Assembly: GCF_025665335.1 (NCBI RefSeq)
Contig: NZ_CP106869.1
Coordinates: forward strand, 3,870,501-3,934,500
Reading direction: 5' to 3'
DNA: 64,000 nucleotides
From: Xanthomonas sp. AM6
Lineage (GTDB): Bacteria > Pseudomonadota > Gammaproteobacteria > Xanthomonadales > Xanthomonadaceae
Part shown: positions 9,238 to 17,379 of the stretch, piece after piece
Position numbering within the stretch: the first letter of the stretch is position 1
How the letters are laid out: the number at the start of each line of letters is the position of its first letter
Program-made: the position numbers and the translations under genes
The notes under the pieces: generated by a model
The model's database searches: none
Told to the model about the DNA's origin: nothing
What the model saw: only the letters and a program-made list of their open reading frames with translations

Positions 9238-9571
9238 TCCTGTGGGAGCGACTTCGGTCGCCACGCGAAATGGGGTCAGTCCCCGGCGTCCGGCTTGCAG
9301 CCTGTCGGGGCCGAAACCCCTCCTCCAGTGCACCCAACGCGTCGGCGTGCGTTTTTGCGGCAGTGGCGCGCCTTTGCGGGAGCGGTTTCAACCGCGACGA
9401 ACGAAGCCGGAAACGCAGCGGCTCCGGCGGACGCTGTTGACTGGAATCCTCTCAGTGCACTCAGCCAACCCGCCGCAAATCCCCGTGGAAGCGACCGCGG
9501 GTGGACTCCGGCCGTCAATCGCCGCAGGGGCCTGTCGGTAGAGCCCGTCGCGACTGAAGTCGCTCCCACAA
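9238..9571. repeat. Cluster of interspersed GAGCGACTTCAGTCGC-type repeats
   Basis: The space between metK and the phosphatase gene (9202-9608) is filled by short repeats. They are a GTGGGAGCGACTTCGGTCGCC unit at about 9241-9262, a GTCGGGGCCGAAACCCC unit at 9304-9333, a degenerate GGGAGCGGTTTCAACCGC unit at 9378-9397, and an inverted GTCGCGACTGAAGTCGCTCC copy at 9547-9569. Each is itself partly palindromic. The same two unit types recur at 15111-15407, 39554-39649, 44041-44128 and 45014-45081. No gene is seen here. Confidence 0.75.
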
Positions 9572-9608
9572 GTGACCGTACAGCGACAGCGCGCCGTGCC
9601 AGTCCAGC

Positions 9609-10859
9609 TCAGCCGCGCCGCTGCAACGCTGCCTGCAGCACCTGCTGGAACTGCTGCAGCGTGCACAGCTGCGTCCTGGCGTCGCTGCAGCCCGGTACGT
9701 GCAGGGTCTGCAGCAGCGGCGGCGTGCGCAGGCCCAGCGGGGTCAGTTCGCGCAGTTGGTCCAGCGATTGCGCCTGGTAGCGCAGGCGCACGTAGCGCTG
9801 GCCGCTGCGCACGTCGCGCACCTGCTCCAGCACCAGCGCGCCGCCCGGCGGCGAATCGTCCAGGCCGTAGCCGGGCAGATGGAAGTGCAGGTCGAGCAAG
9901 CCGCTGAGCGCGGCGATGTGGGTGTCGCTGGCGACCAGGACGGTCAGCGCGGGCGCGCCGTCCGCGCCCAGCGTGTCCAGCACCCGGTGCGCCAGCGGCG
10001 CGCCGGCGCGCGCGGCCATGTACTGCGGGCGCGCATAGATCTCGAACAGCAGCGCATGCAACCGCGATACCACGCCGAGGCGTTCGCGGGTGGCGCGGCC
10101 CCAGCCGACCTGGTCCAGCGGCAGGCCTTCGGCGTATTGCAGGATGAACACCTCCGCGGTGCCCGAGGTCAGGTCCAGCGGGCCGTGCAGGGCGATGCCG
10201 CGGCCGTTGGCGCCGGGCGCCAGCGACGACGGCATGCGCGCGAAATCGCAGTCCTGGTTGTTCGGCGCGCAACCGAGGATCCGCTGCATGGTGCGCAGTT
10301 CCCTGGCGTAGGGCGCGAGCACCGCGCCGGGGCCGCCGGTCTGGCGCTGGATCGACGCCACCGCGGCGGCGGCGTCGAAGTCCACCGCGCCGGCCTCCAC
10401 CGGGCGGAACAGCGGATCGTCGCTGCCTTGCGCCTGATGCCCGGCCTGCAGCCCGCAGCCGGGCGCCAAGGCCTCGGCCAGGATGTCGGCACTGACGATG
10501 GTGCGCTGGTCGGTGTTGGCGTACACGCTGACCGTGCCGGCGCCGGGGCAGCCCGTCGCCGGCAGCACGCCGTCGCGCACCAGCCATTGCCGGGTGTAGT
10601 CGCCGCTCAGCTGCACAGCGGCGCGGCCGTGCGCCGTGAGCAGGCTCGCCGGCGTATCCCACACCGGCCAGGGCCGGTCGGCGAGCGCGGCCGCGGCGGC
10701 CTCGCCCTGCAGCGGCGCGCGCACGCCGTGGCGGAACAGCATCAGCACCTGCTCGACCTGCAGTTGCGGCGCCGTCGCCCGCTGCGGCGGGCGCGCCTGC
10801 GCGCCTGCCGTCGCCGCCGCCAATCCCACCCACAGCATCCAGCGCATGCGCTTGCTCAT
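9609..10859 (-). CDS. Secreted histidine acid phosphatase (phytase/glucose-1-phosphatase type)
   Basis: A 416-residue exported phosphatase of the branch-2 histidine phosphatase superfamily. The signal peptide ends near AQARP, and the catalytic phosphohistidine motif RHGVRAP begins at R43 (H44). The proton-donor region reads VLVASDTHIAALSG; most family members have HD there, so the aspartate is kept but the preceding histidine is a serine. Enzymes of this family release phosphate from phytate, glucose-1-phosphate or other monoesters in the periplasm or outside the cell. I chose the ATG at 10859 because it begins the signal peptide and has GGAACG just upstream. It is the last gene of a minus-strand group with a PI-PLC and a TonB receptor, which points to organophosphate scavenging. 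The exact substrate is unknown. Confidence 0.85.
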   Translation of the reverse strand: MSKRMRWMLWVGLAAATAGAQARPPQRATAPQLQVEQVLMLFRHGVRAPLQGEAAAAALADRPWPVWDTPASLLTAHGRAAVQLSGDYTRQWLVRDGVLPATGCPGAGTVSVYANTDQRTIVSADILAEALAPGCGLQAGHQAQGSDDPLFRPVEAGAVDFDAAAAVASIQRQTGGPGAVLAPYARELRTMQRILGCAPNNQDCDFARMPSSLAPGANGRGIALHGPLDLTSGTAEVFILQYAEGLPLDQVGWGRATRERLGVVSRLHALLFEIYARPQYMAARAGAPLAHRVLDTLGADGAPALTVLVASDTHIAALSGLLDLHFHLPGYGLDDSPPGGALVLEQVRDVRSGQRYVRLRYQAQSLDQLRELTPLGLRTPPLLQTLHVPGCSDARTQLCTLQQFQQVLQAALQRRG

Positions 10860-10867
10860 CGTCGTTC

Positions 10868-10895
10868 CAGGAAAAGAAAAAAAGAAAAGAAAAGG
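10868..10895 (-). other. Polypyrimidine (TTTTC-rich) spacer
   Basis: The 37-base gap between the PI-PLC stop and the phosphatase start is almost all C and T on the coding strand (A/G on the plus strand, AGAAAAGAAAA-like). Such a tract stands out in this GC-rich DNA. It is unstructured and prone to slippage, and could affect reinitiation on the phosphatase cistron. No function is shown. Confidence 0.5.
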
Positions 10896-10896
10896 C

Positions 10897-11982
10897 TCAC
10901 TGCCCGGCGCCATCGCAGCGCGCGCTGACCGGGTCGCAGCGCAGGCCCGCGGCGATCCCCAGCCAATAGCCCAGCCCCTGCGGGTCGGGCGCGCCGGCGT
11001 AGTAGTCGGTGCTGATCCATTGCGCGCCGGCGTCCAGCGCCGCCTGCGCGCGGCGGCGATCGTGGGTGCGCGCCTGCACGCCGTCCACGTCGGCGCGGGT
11101 GCGCACGATGTAGCCCTGCGCGACCCGCGCGCGGATCAGCGCCGCGTCGGCCTGCGGATCCTCGATCGACAGCACCGCGGCCTCCGCGGCGTCGGCCGGG
11201 TACCAGCCGAACATCATGCGTCCGGCCAGCGACGGATGGCCCTGCCGGTACAGCGCCTCGTGCCGCGGATTGCCGTCGAGCACGAACAGCAGCCGCCCGC
11301 GCGCCTGCGCCAGGGTCGGCCAACGCTTGCCCAGCACCGCCGCACGCAACGTCGGCGCAGCGCCGCGCACGTCGTCGGGCACGATCAGCCGCGCGCGGCC
11401 GACGACCCCGGCGATGTCGCGATCGAGCGAATCCAGGCTGGCCGCATCGAAGGCGGTGCGGTGCGGCCACACGCCCGGCAGCGGATCGAAATCCACCGCG
11501 TTGACCAGCACCACCAGCGGCGCGTGCCGCGGATGCGCCCGCGACCAGCGCGCCAGGATCGCCAGGCAATCGCGGAACCGCAGGCAATGGCTGGCGTAGT
11601 CCAGCCCCGGCTGGTGCAGCACCTTGGCGCCCGGCGTGCGCATCGCCGCCAGCGCCGCCGCGTTGCGGCCATGCGCATACGGCGCCGCGTACAGGCCGCC
11701 GCGCGGATCGGCGGCGACGTCGAGTTCGAACTGCAGCAGGCCCAGCGCCAGCTGCGCCTGCAGCGACGGGTGGCCATAGGCCAGCGCCGGCCACTCGGAC
11801 GGCGCATGCGCCCGCAGCCGCCGGCGCACCCGCGCCGACGGATACGGCCGGTAACTGTTGTGCGAACCGAGCAATTGCAGCTGGTCGATCCGCAGCGATT
11901 CGGAGGGCGCAGGAATTTCCTGCGCGCCACCATGCAGGGCCGGCAACGCGAGCAGCGCGCCGACGCATACGAGCCACCGCAC
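10897..11982 (-). CDS. Secreted Ca2+-dependent PI-PLC-like phosphodiesterase
   Basis: A protein of about 361 residues resembling the Ca2+-dependent phosphatidylinositol-specific phospholipase C group (PI-PLC-C1). The motifs I use are LLGSHNSYRPYP near the N-terminus (first catalytic histidine), QFELDVAADPRGG (acidic metal ligands), VLHQPGLDY (second histidine) and a C-terminal GAQWISTDYY strand typical of the PLC TIM barrel. A hydrophobic segment ending LPALHGGAQE looks like a signal peptide, so it acts outside the cytoplasm. No ATG fits; the GTG at 11982 is my best guess, and the frame remains open upstream into the end of the receptor gene. Together with the neighbouring receptor and phosphatase it probably releases inositol phosphates or phosphate from lipid head groups. 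Confidence 0.75.
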   Translation of the reverse strand: MRWLVCVGALLALPALHGGAQEIPAPSESLRIDQLQLLGSHNSYRPYPSARVRRRLRAHAPSEWPALAYGHPSLQAQLALGLLQFELDVAADPRGGLYAAPYAHGRNAAALAAMRTPGAKVLHQPGLDYASHCLRFRDCLAILARWSRAHPRHAPLVVLVNAVDFDPLPGVWPHRTAFDAASLDSLDRDIAGVVGRARLIVPDDVRGAAPTLRAAVLGKRWPTLAQARGRLLFVLDGNPRHEALYRQGHPSLAGRMMFGWYPADAAEAAVLSIEDPQADAALIRARVAQGYIVRTRADVDGVQARTHDRRRAQAALDAGAQWISTDYYAGAPDPQGLGYWLGIAAGLRCDPVSARCDGAGQ

Positions 11983-12041
11983 GCGCCGCGGCAGGCGGCC
12001 GCGACGCGCGAGGGAAGCGAGTCTGAGCAGCGCCCGCCGGT

Positions 12042-14846
12042 TCAGAACGTGTACTTCACGGTCAGCAGGCTGGTGCGCCCGGCATCGACGATGTCCGAGA
12101 TCGCGGTGCTGTTGCGGCCCACGTGCGCCCAGTAGCTCAGGCGGTTGGTCAGGTTGGCCACCGACAGGTCGGCTCGCAGGTGCTCGTTCACCGCATAGCC
12201 CACGTGCAGGTCGATGCGGGTGATCGGCTTCACCCACAGATCGTCCCAGCTGGCGCCCTGGTCCAGGTAGTCGTAGACCGACACGTACTCGCCCGAGTAG
12301 TGGTAGCTCAGGTTCACCGACAGCGGCCCCTTCTCGTAGAACAGCTCGGCGTTGGCCATCAGGTCCGGCGCGTTCTGGATGCGCTCGTCGTGGAACCCGG
12401 TCATGCCCAGGTCGACGCGGGTGGACTGGCGGGTGACGTTGGCGCCGATGCCGAAGCCGTCCAGCGGCGCCGGCATGCCCTGCAAGGTCTGCCGCACCGC
12501 CGCCTCCACGCCCAGCACCTTGCCGTCGCCGCCGTTCTGCGGGCGCACGTAGCGCACGTTGCCGCTGGTGCTCGCGCCGGCATTGGCCGCGTCCGAGCCG
12601 TTCTCGTAGATGTAGTCGGACAGGCGCTTGTAGTAGCCGGCCAGCATCGCGTGGCCGCCGGCGCCGTTGTCCCATTCGCCGGACACATCGACGTTGAGCG
12701 CCTTGATCGGCTTCAGGTCGGGGTTGCCCTCGGTGATGGTGGTGACGCCGTCGCTGGACACGTCGTAGTTGGAACCGCCGCCGAGCTGCACGAACGCCGG
12801 GCGCGTGTAGCTGGTCCACACCGAGGCGCGGTACACGGAACGGCCGTCGCCCGGGCGGTAGTTCAGGAACACGCTGGGCAGCGGCTCCTCGTAGCGGGTG
12901 TGGTTGTTCTGGAAGTAGCCGGCCAGCTCGTTGCCGCCGCTGTCCTTGGGCATCGTCCAGTAGGTGTTGCGGATGCGGGTCTGCTCGAAGCGCAGGCCGG
13001 GGATGATCTCCAGGTCGCCGGTCCTGAACGTGGCCATCGCGTAGGCCGCGGCCACCGCTTCGGTGCCGCGCATCGTCGCGCAGTTCTGGTTGTTGACCGC
13101 CAGGCTGCCGCAGGTGTCGAAGGCCTCCGGGGTCATGTACTGGGCGATCGAGGCCTTCAGCGCCGCGTTGCTCAGCTTGACCGTCGGGTAGTCGTACTTG
13201 CCCGGATACACCGAATCGTATGCGCCGTTGACCAGGCCGGTGTTGGCGAGCAGGGTGCCGTCGGTGAACTTGGCGGTGGTCCAGTCGCGCGAGGTGAACT
13301 CGCGCGAGCTGTCCACGTACTTCACGCCGAACTGCACGCTGCTCAGCGCGCCCTGGTCGAAGTCGTAGCGCGCGTCGAACTTGGCGCCGCCCTTCTTCTG
13401 CCCGCTGTAGGACTTGGTCAGCTGGCCGTGGCGGCGCGCGTACAGGCTGCCGATGTCGCCGGCCTGGTCGCGCATCGCCGCGGTCAGCTGCGGCACCGGG
13501 AAGCCTTCGCTGTCGTAGCCGATGAAGCTGTTGGCGCCGTACGGGAACTGGGTGGAGGTGTACTGGTCCACGCGCGCGGAGACCTCGATGTGGTCCGGGC
13601 GATCGTTGTCGCCGTAGCCGTAGAACAGGTTCGGCGACAGCGTCCAGTTACCCAATTGCTTGTCGGCGCCGAACTGGAACGTGGCCAGGTCGGCCACTTC
13701 CGGGTTGGTCTCGTACCAGTAGCGCACCGCGACGCGGTTGATCTGCGGCTGGTACACGCCGGTGCTGCCGATCTGGGTGTAGCCGACGCTGGCCGGCACG
13801 AACTGCGTATACCCGGTGTTCTGCTCGGTCTTGGCGTAGGCGTAGGTGGCCCGCGCGTACAGCTGCAGGGTCGGGTCCACGTGCCAGTCGAAGGAGACGT
13901 TGCCGCCGTAGCGCTTGGTGTCGCCGCCGGAGTAGCCGATGTTGGTGCCGGTGGACTGCAGCGCGTCCTCCGCGTCGTAGCCGGCGGCCAGGTCGCCCTT
14001 GGCGGTGGTGCGCGCGAATTCCCACGAACCGTCGTTGCGCGCGGCGGAGGCGCTGGCCACTTCGCTGTTCACGTAGTGGCGCTCGTCGTAGTAGGCGCTG
14101 GCGTAGAGGCCGAACTGCCTGTCGCTGCCGAACTTGGCGTGGAATTCGCCGGCCACGCCCTTGCCCAGGCCGCTCTCGTCGTAGTCGCGCGCGCGGCTTT
14201 CCATGCGCCCGCTGGCGGTGATGCTGCCGCCGAGCGCATCGCTGTAGTCGAAACCGCTGGGCGTGCGGTAGTCGATGGTGCCGCCGATCGCGTCGCCGTC
14301 CATCGCCGCGGTGGAGGTCTTGTTCAACACGATGGTCTGCAGGCCCGACGGCGGCAGCAGGCTCAGCTGCACGCTGCGGCTGTACGGCATGCCCTGGGCG
14401 ACGTTGACGCCGTTGATCAGGTTGACGTTGTACTCGGCGTTGAGTCCGCGCACCGAGGCGAACATGCCCTCGCCGCGCGCGGCGCCGTCGACGCCGCCGA
14501 AGTACGACTGCCCGGTGTTGACCACGTTGACGCCCGGCAGCAGGCCCAGCGCCTCGGCGATGTTGTGCACGGCGGTGTACTTCAGGTCGTCGGCCGACAG
14601 CACGTTGGCGGTGTTGCTGGCCGCCATCTGCATGTCGGCGGCGTTGTAGCGGTTGGCCGCGACGGTCACCGCCGACAGGGTCGTGGCGTTCTTGTTGGCC
14701 GCGGCCGGCGCGGTGTCGTCGCCGACGCCGGCCTGCGCCTGCGCGGGATCTTCGGCGTGGGCGGCGGCGGCGAGGGCCAGGCTCAGCGCCAGGGCGATGG
14801 AACCGGCAAGCCGATGCGGCCTGGCGCGGTGCGATGCGTGGTTCAT
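12042..14846 (-). CDS. TonB-dependent outer membrane receptor (organophosphate locus)
   Basis: A 934-residue TonB-dependent transducer. It has a signal peptide (ending AAHAED), a plug domain with NIAEALGLLPGVNVVNTG and FASVRGLNAEYNVNLING, and a long 22-strand beta-barrel ending in LLTVKYTF, the terminal aromatic signature of outer membrane proteins. The large size is typical of xanthomonad receptors. Such receptors import scarce compounds across the outer membrane using TonB energy. Downstream genes encode a PI-PLC and a histidine acid phosphatase, so a phosphorylated inositol or similar organophosphate is a reasonable guess for the ligand; this is inference from context. I looked for a tandem TGTCA-type Pho box upstream and did not find a convincing one. 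Start ATG 14846 has GGAA upstream. Confidence 0.9.
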   Translation of the reverse strand: MNHASHRARPHRLAGSIALALSLALAAAAHAEDPAQAQAGVGDDTAPAAANKNATTLSAVTVAANRYNAADMQMAASNTANVLSADDLKYTAVHNIAEALGLLPGVNVVNTGQSYFGGVDGAARGEGMFASVRGLNAEYNVNLINGVNVAQGMPYSRSVQLSLLPPSGLQTIVLNKTSTAAMDGDAIGGTIDYRTPSGFDYSDALGGSITASGRMESRARDYDESGLGKGVAGEFHAKFGSDRQFGLYASAYYDERHYVNSEVASASAARNDGSWEFARTTAKGDLAAGYDAEDALQSTGTNIGYSGGDTKRYGGNVSFDWHVDPTLQLYARATYAYAKTEQNTGYTQFVPASVGYTQIGSTGVYQPQINRVAVRYWYETNPEVADLATFQFGADKQLGNWTLSPNLFYGYGDNDRPDHIEVSARVDQYTSTQFPYGANSFIGYDSEGFPVPQLTAAMRDQAGDIGSLYARRHGQLTKSYSGQKKGGAKFDARYDFDQGALSSVQFGVKYVDSSREFTSRDWTTAKFTDGTLLANTGLVNGAYDSVYPGKYDYPTVKLSNAALKASIAQYMTPEAFDTCGSLAVNNQNCATMRGTEAVAAAYAMATFRTGDLEIIPGLRFEQTRIRNTYWTMPKDSGGNELAGYFQNNHTRYEEPLPSVFLNYRPGDGRSVYRASVWTSYTRPAFVQLGGGSNYDVSSDGVTTITEGNPDLKPIKALNVDVSGEWDNGAGGHAMLAGYYKRLSDYIYENGSDAANAGASTSGNVRYVRPQNGGDGKVLGVEAAVRQTLQGMPAPLDGFGIGANVTRQSTRVDLGMTGFHDERIQNAPDLMANAELFYEKGPLSVNLSYHYSGEYVSVYDYLDQGASWDDLWVKPITRIDLHVGYAVNEHLRADLSVANLTNRLSYWAHVGRNSTAISDIVDAGRTSLLTVKYTF

Positions 14847-15110
14847 GGGGATTCCATCAGGACGTGGGGTGGTGTCCCGGCGCGCAACGGCATTGCGACC
14901 GGAGAAGGCACAGCGGCGCCCGTATCGCCGGGTCGAGCCGGCAACTGGGCGAACATCTGGGGGAGGTTCCGTGTCGGAGCCGGACCGCGAACTGACGGGC
15001 CGTTAACAACTGCGGCGCATTGTGTGCGGCGATGTTTGCAGATGCGTGACGGAGTTCATAGGTGAACGCCGAGGCGCTGCGTGGGCGAATCAGCTGACCA
15101 CCAAGTCCCT
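14847..15110. other. Promoter region of the receptor operon
   Basis: About 260 bases upstream of the TonB receptor start and before the tandem repeats. It should contain the operon promoter. A GCCGTTAAC stretch near 15000 is the only AT-richer spot; I cannot assign a -10/-35 pair with confidence and see no small gene. Confidence 0.35.
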
Positions 15111-15407
15111 TGTAGGAGCGACTTCAGTTGCGACGAGCGAAGCGATGGACCTACCGGCGTCGGATCCAGTCGGGGCTGAAGCCCCTCCCACAGTGCACCC
15201 ATCCGGCTCGACGCAAGTTCCTGTGGGAGCGACTTCAGTCGCGACGAGCGAAGCGATGGGACCTACCGGCGTCGGATCCAGTCGGGGCTGAAGCCCCTCC
15301 TACAGTGCACACAGCCGATTCGACGCAAGTCCCCTGTAGGAGCGACTTCAGTCGCGACCCTGACGGCTTCGATCGAGTTGGGGCTGAAGCCCCTCCTCCA
15401 GTGCACC
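15111..15407. repeat. Three tandem copies of a ~111-bp two-module repeat
   Basis: Copies begin at 15111, 15222 and 15335. Each has a module A (TGTAGGAGCGACTTCAGT followed by CGCGAC), a spacer with GAGCGAAGCGATGG and CCTACCGGCGTCGGATCCAG in the first two copies, a module B (GTCGGGGCTGAAGCCCCTCC followed by ACAGTGCAC), and a CGACGCAAG tail. The third copy has a divergent spacer. Modules A and B also occur singly at other intergenic sites in the window. The array lies between the TonB receptor promoter region and the stop of the lipoprotein hydrolase gene. Confidence 0.9.
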
Positions 15408-15441
15408 GGGCCCGCACGCGGCCGGATGCAACCTCACAACC

Positions 15442-17379
15442 TCATTCCGACGCGATCTGCGCGTGCAGGATGCGGCGGATTTCCAGGATCGCCTGCGGCG
15501 TCTCCTGCACGCTGTGCCCGGAAGTGACCACCAGTTCGGACGCGGCGCCCTGCAGGTGCGCGCTGCGGTACGGCACCAGGCCGTCGTCGGCGTCGGCCAG
15601 CGGTACCGACGGTTTGCGCCGGGCGATGATCGAGTGGTAGCGCACGGCCGGCGAGATCGGCAGGTCGGCGGCGGCGCGCACGAACGGATCGGTATCGCGC
15701 AGGTTGTCGATGCCATTGGGCAGGCGTTGCGGCACGCCGTCGTCGCCGCCGATGTCGCGCATCACGTCGGCGAAGCGCGCCAGCAGGGTCACCGGCAGCC
15801 GGATCAGCCTGCCGACCAGCCGGCCGATGCTGCTTTCGGCGATGGCGGTGCCGCGGTGCGGCGCGGCGATGAAGATGGCGCGGTCGACCTGCGGCAGCGG
15901 GGCGAAGCGCAATAGCGGCTGCAGGCGCTCGCGGACCCGCACGCCGCGTTCGCCGCTCAGGTCGCGGCCGGCCAGCAAGGCGTCCCAGATGCGGTCGCCG
16001 GACGCGCTGACCAGCAGCCGCGCGATCACCCCGCCCATGCTGTGCCCGACCAGCACCATGTGCCGCGAGGCCGGCGCCTGCCCCTGCGGATCGAAGTGGT
16101 GCAGGGTCTGCAGCAGCAGCGTCTCGATCTGCGCGCGGTTCCAGGCGATCGGCATGTTGGTCGGGTAGTAGACCTGCCAGATCTGGTAGTGGCGGCGCAG
16201 CTGCTCGTCGCCCAGGATCTCGTTGGCGACGTTGACCCAGGCCTCGGGGCTGCTGCCCAGGCCGTGCAGCATCAGCACGATGCGCCGGTTCGGGTCGTAG
16301 GGCTGCATCAGGTACAGGTGCGGCTGCTCGATGCCGTAGCGGCTGCCGAGCATCGAGCGCAGCGACTGCTTGGCGAAGCCCGAGCGCGCCAGCCACAGGC
16401 CGTAGGCGGCGGTGAAGTTGGCGGCCAGCGGCAGCCGCTGGCCGTGCACCACGATCTCGTTGTCGCGGTACGGATCGTAGGGCGCGATTACCACGTTGCG
16501 CGTGTCCAGCACCTGCGCCAGGCTGTCGCCGTCGAAACGCAGCAGCACGGTGGTGGTCGCGTACGGCATTTCGCTGAAGGCGGGCGTGTCCTGCGCCGGC
16601 CGTGCGGCCGTGCCGTCCGCCAGCAGCGCGGTCGGGTCGCCGACCTGCGCCGGCGACACTTCCGCCACCAGCTCGGCGCCGAAGCCGTCGCGCCGGTAAT
16701 TGCTGCGCAGCCCGTCGAAGTGCAGCGCGGCGGCCGGGACCATCGCGCTCGGGCGCGACACGCCGCCCGGCAGGCGGAAACTGTCCAGCTGCGCGCGCAC
16801 CTGCCAGCCGGCGGTGGCCAGCGCTTCGTCGTCGTGCAGTTCGCCGCTGGCGCTGCCGGCGCGCCACCGCTCGAACAGGCCGCCGACCGCTTGCTGCACC
16901 GCGTAGTTGTAGTAGTCGCGCACCTGCGTCTGCCGGTCCTCGAAGGCACGCGCGCTGGCCGGGCGCTCGGTGAAGAACAGGTAGGCATAGGCGTAGCGCG
17001 CCGTTTCCAGCCACGCCTGCAGCGCCGCATCGTCGAGCGCGGCGGCGCGCTTGGGCGTGCGCTGCGTCGCCGCGCGCAGCCACAGTTCCGACAGCGTCGC
17101 CAGGCGCCGCTCCTCGCCCAGCCCCTGCACCGCGCGCAGTTGCGCCGCGCAGGCGGGAATGTCCGCTTCGCAGGCCTTGCGCTCGATCGCCACCACGCGC
17201 AGCGTTTCCTGGCTGGCGTCGCTGAGTTCACCGGTGCTGAGCACGTCGCCGCGCTTGGTCGCGACGTAGTCGCCGGCCGCGCGCGACTGCACGGTGACCA
17301 TGGCGCAGCCGGACCCGGCGAGCAGGCCCAGCGCCAGCAGCGCGCGCGCCGCCAGCGGCCACCCGGCGAAGGCGCGCAT
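15442..17379 (-). CDS. Lipoprotein alpha/beta hydrolase (lipase/esterase-like)
   Basis: A 645-residue protein with a lipobox (LGLLAGSGCAM, modified cysteine near residue 25), so it is probably an outer- or inner-membrane lipoprotein. The N-terminal 300 residues are an alpha-helical and mixed domain I do not recognise. The C-terminal part is an alpha/beta hydrolase with the oxyanion region VLMLHGLGSSPEAW, the nucleophile elbow VLVGHSMGG, and a likely acid/base pair from DADDGLVPYRS and SGHSVQET. Substrate is not known; lipase or acyl-esterase activity fits the fold. It starts at 17379, with the start codon sharing one base with the stop of the DUF4105 gene (TGATG), so it is translationally coupled third in a TetR-DUF4105-hydrolase operon. 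Confidence 0.8.
   Translation of the reverse strand: MRAFAGWPLAARALLALGLLAGSGCAMVTVQSRAAGDYVATKRGDVLSTGELSDASQETLRVVAIERKACEADIPACAAQLRAVQGLGEERRLATLSELWLRAATQRTPKRAAALDDAALQAWLETARYAYAYLFFTERPASARAFEDRQTQVRDYYNYAVQQAVGGLFERWRAGSASGELHDDEALATAGWQVRAQLDSFRLPGGVSRPSAMVPAAALHFDGLRSNYRRDGFGAELVAEVSPAQVGDPTALLADGTAARPAQDTPAFSEMPYATTTVLLRFDGDSLAQVLDTRNVVIAPYDPYRDNEIVVHGQRLPLAANFTAAYGLWLARSGFAKQSLRSMLGSRYGIEQPHLYLMQPYDPNRRIVLMLHGLGSSPEAWVNVANEILGDEQLRRHYQIWQVYYPTNMPIAWNRAQIETLLLQTLHHFDPQGQAPASRHMVLVGHSMGGVIARLLVSASGDRIWDALLAGRDLSGERGVRVRERLQPLLRFAPLPQVDRAIFIAAPHRGTAIAESSIGRLVGRLIRLPVTLLARFADVMRDIGGDDGVPQRLPNGIDNLRDTDPFVRAAADLPISPAVRYHSIIARRKPSVPLADADDGLVPYRSAHLQGAASELVVTSGHSVQETPQAILEIRRILHAQIASE

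Noticed and set aside
10868-10895. Programmed frameshift at the poly-A/G tract
   Set aside because: The tract lies between two complete cistrons, not within a coding frame, so no frameshift product is implied.
11982-12819. Extended N-terminus of the PI-PLC reading through into the TonB receptor gene
   Set aside because: The upstream part is an out-of-frame shadow of the receptor; the protein proper begins at a signal peptide.
14847-15060. Pho box upstream of the TonB receptor of the phosphatase locus
   Set aside because: I looked for tandem TGTCA-type repeats spaced 11 bases and found no convincing pair.
12123-15065. 980-codon open frame antisense to the TonB receptor (and similar long frames such as 2513-4918 plus, 35493-38774 minus, 6183-7748 plus)
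   Set aside because: These are shadow frames of GC-rich genes: they show repetitive arginine/alanine/histidine/glutamine composition with no domain, signal peptide or ribosome-binding site, while the opposite strand codes a clear family protein.
15111-15407. CRISPR array (three direct repeats)
   Set aside because: The period is about 111 bases with repeats covering almost the whole unit; there are no variable spacers of uniform 30-40 base length and no cas genes.
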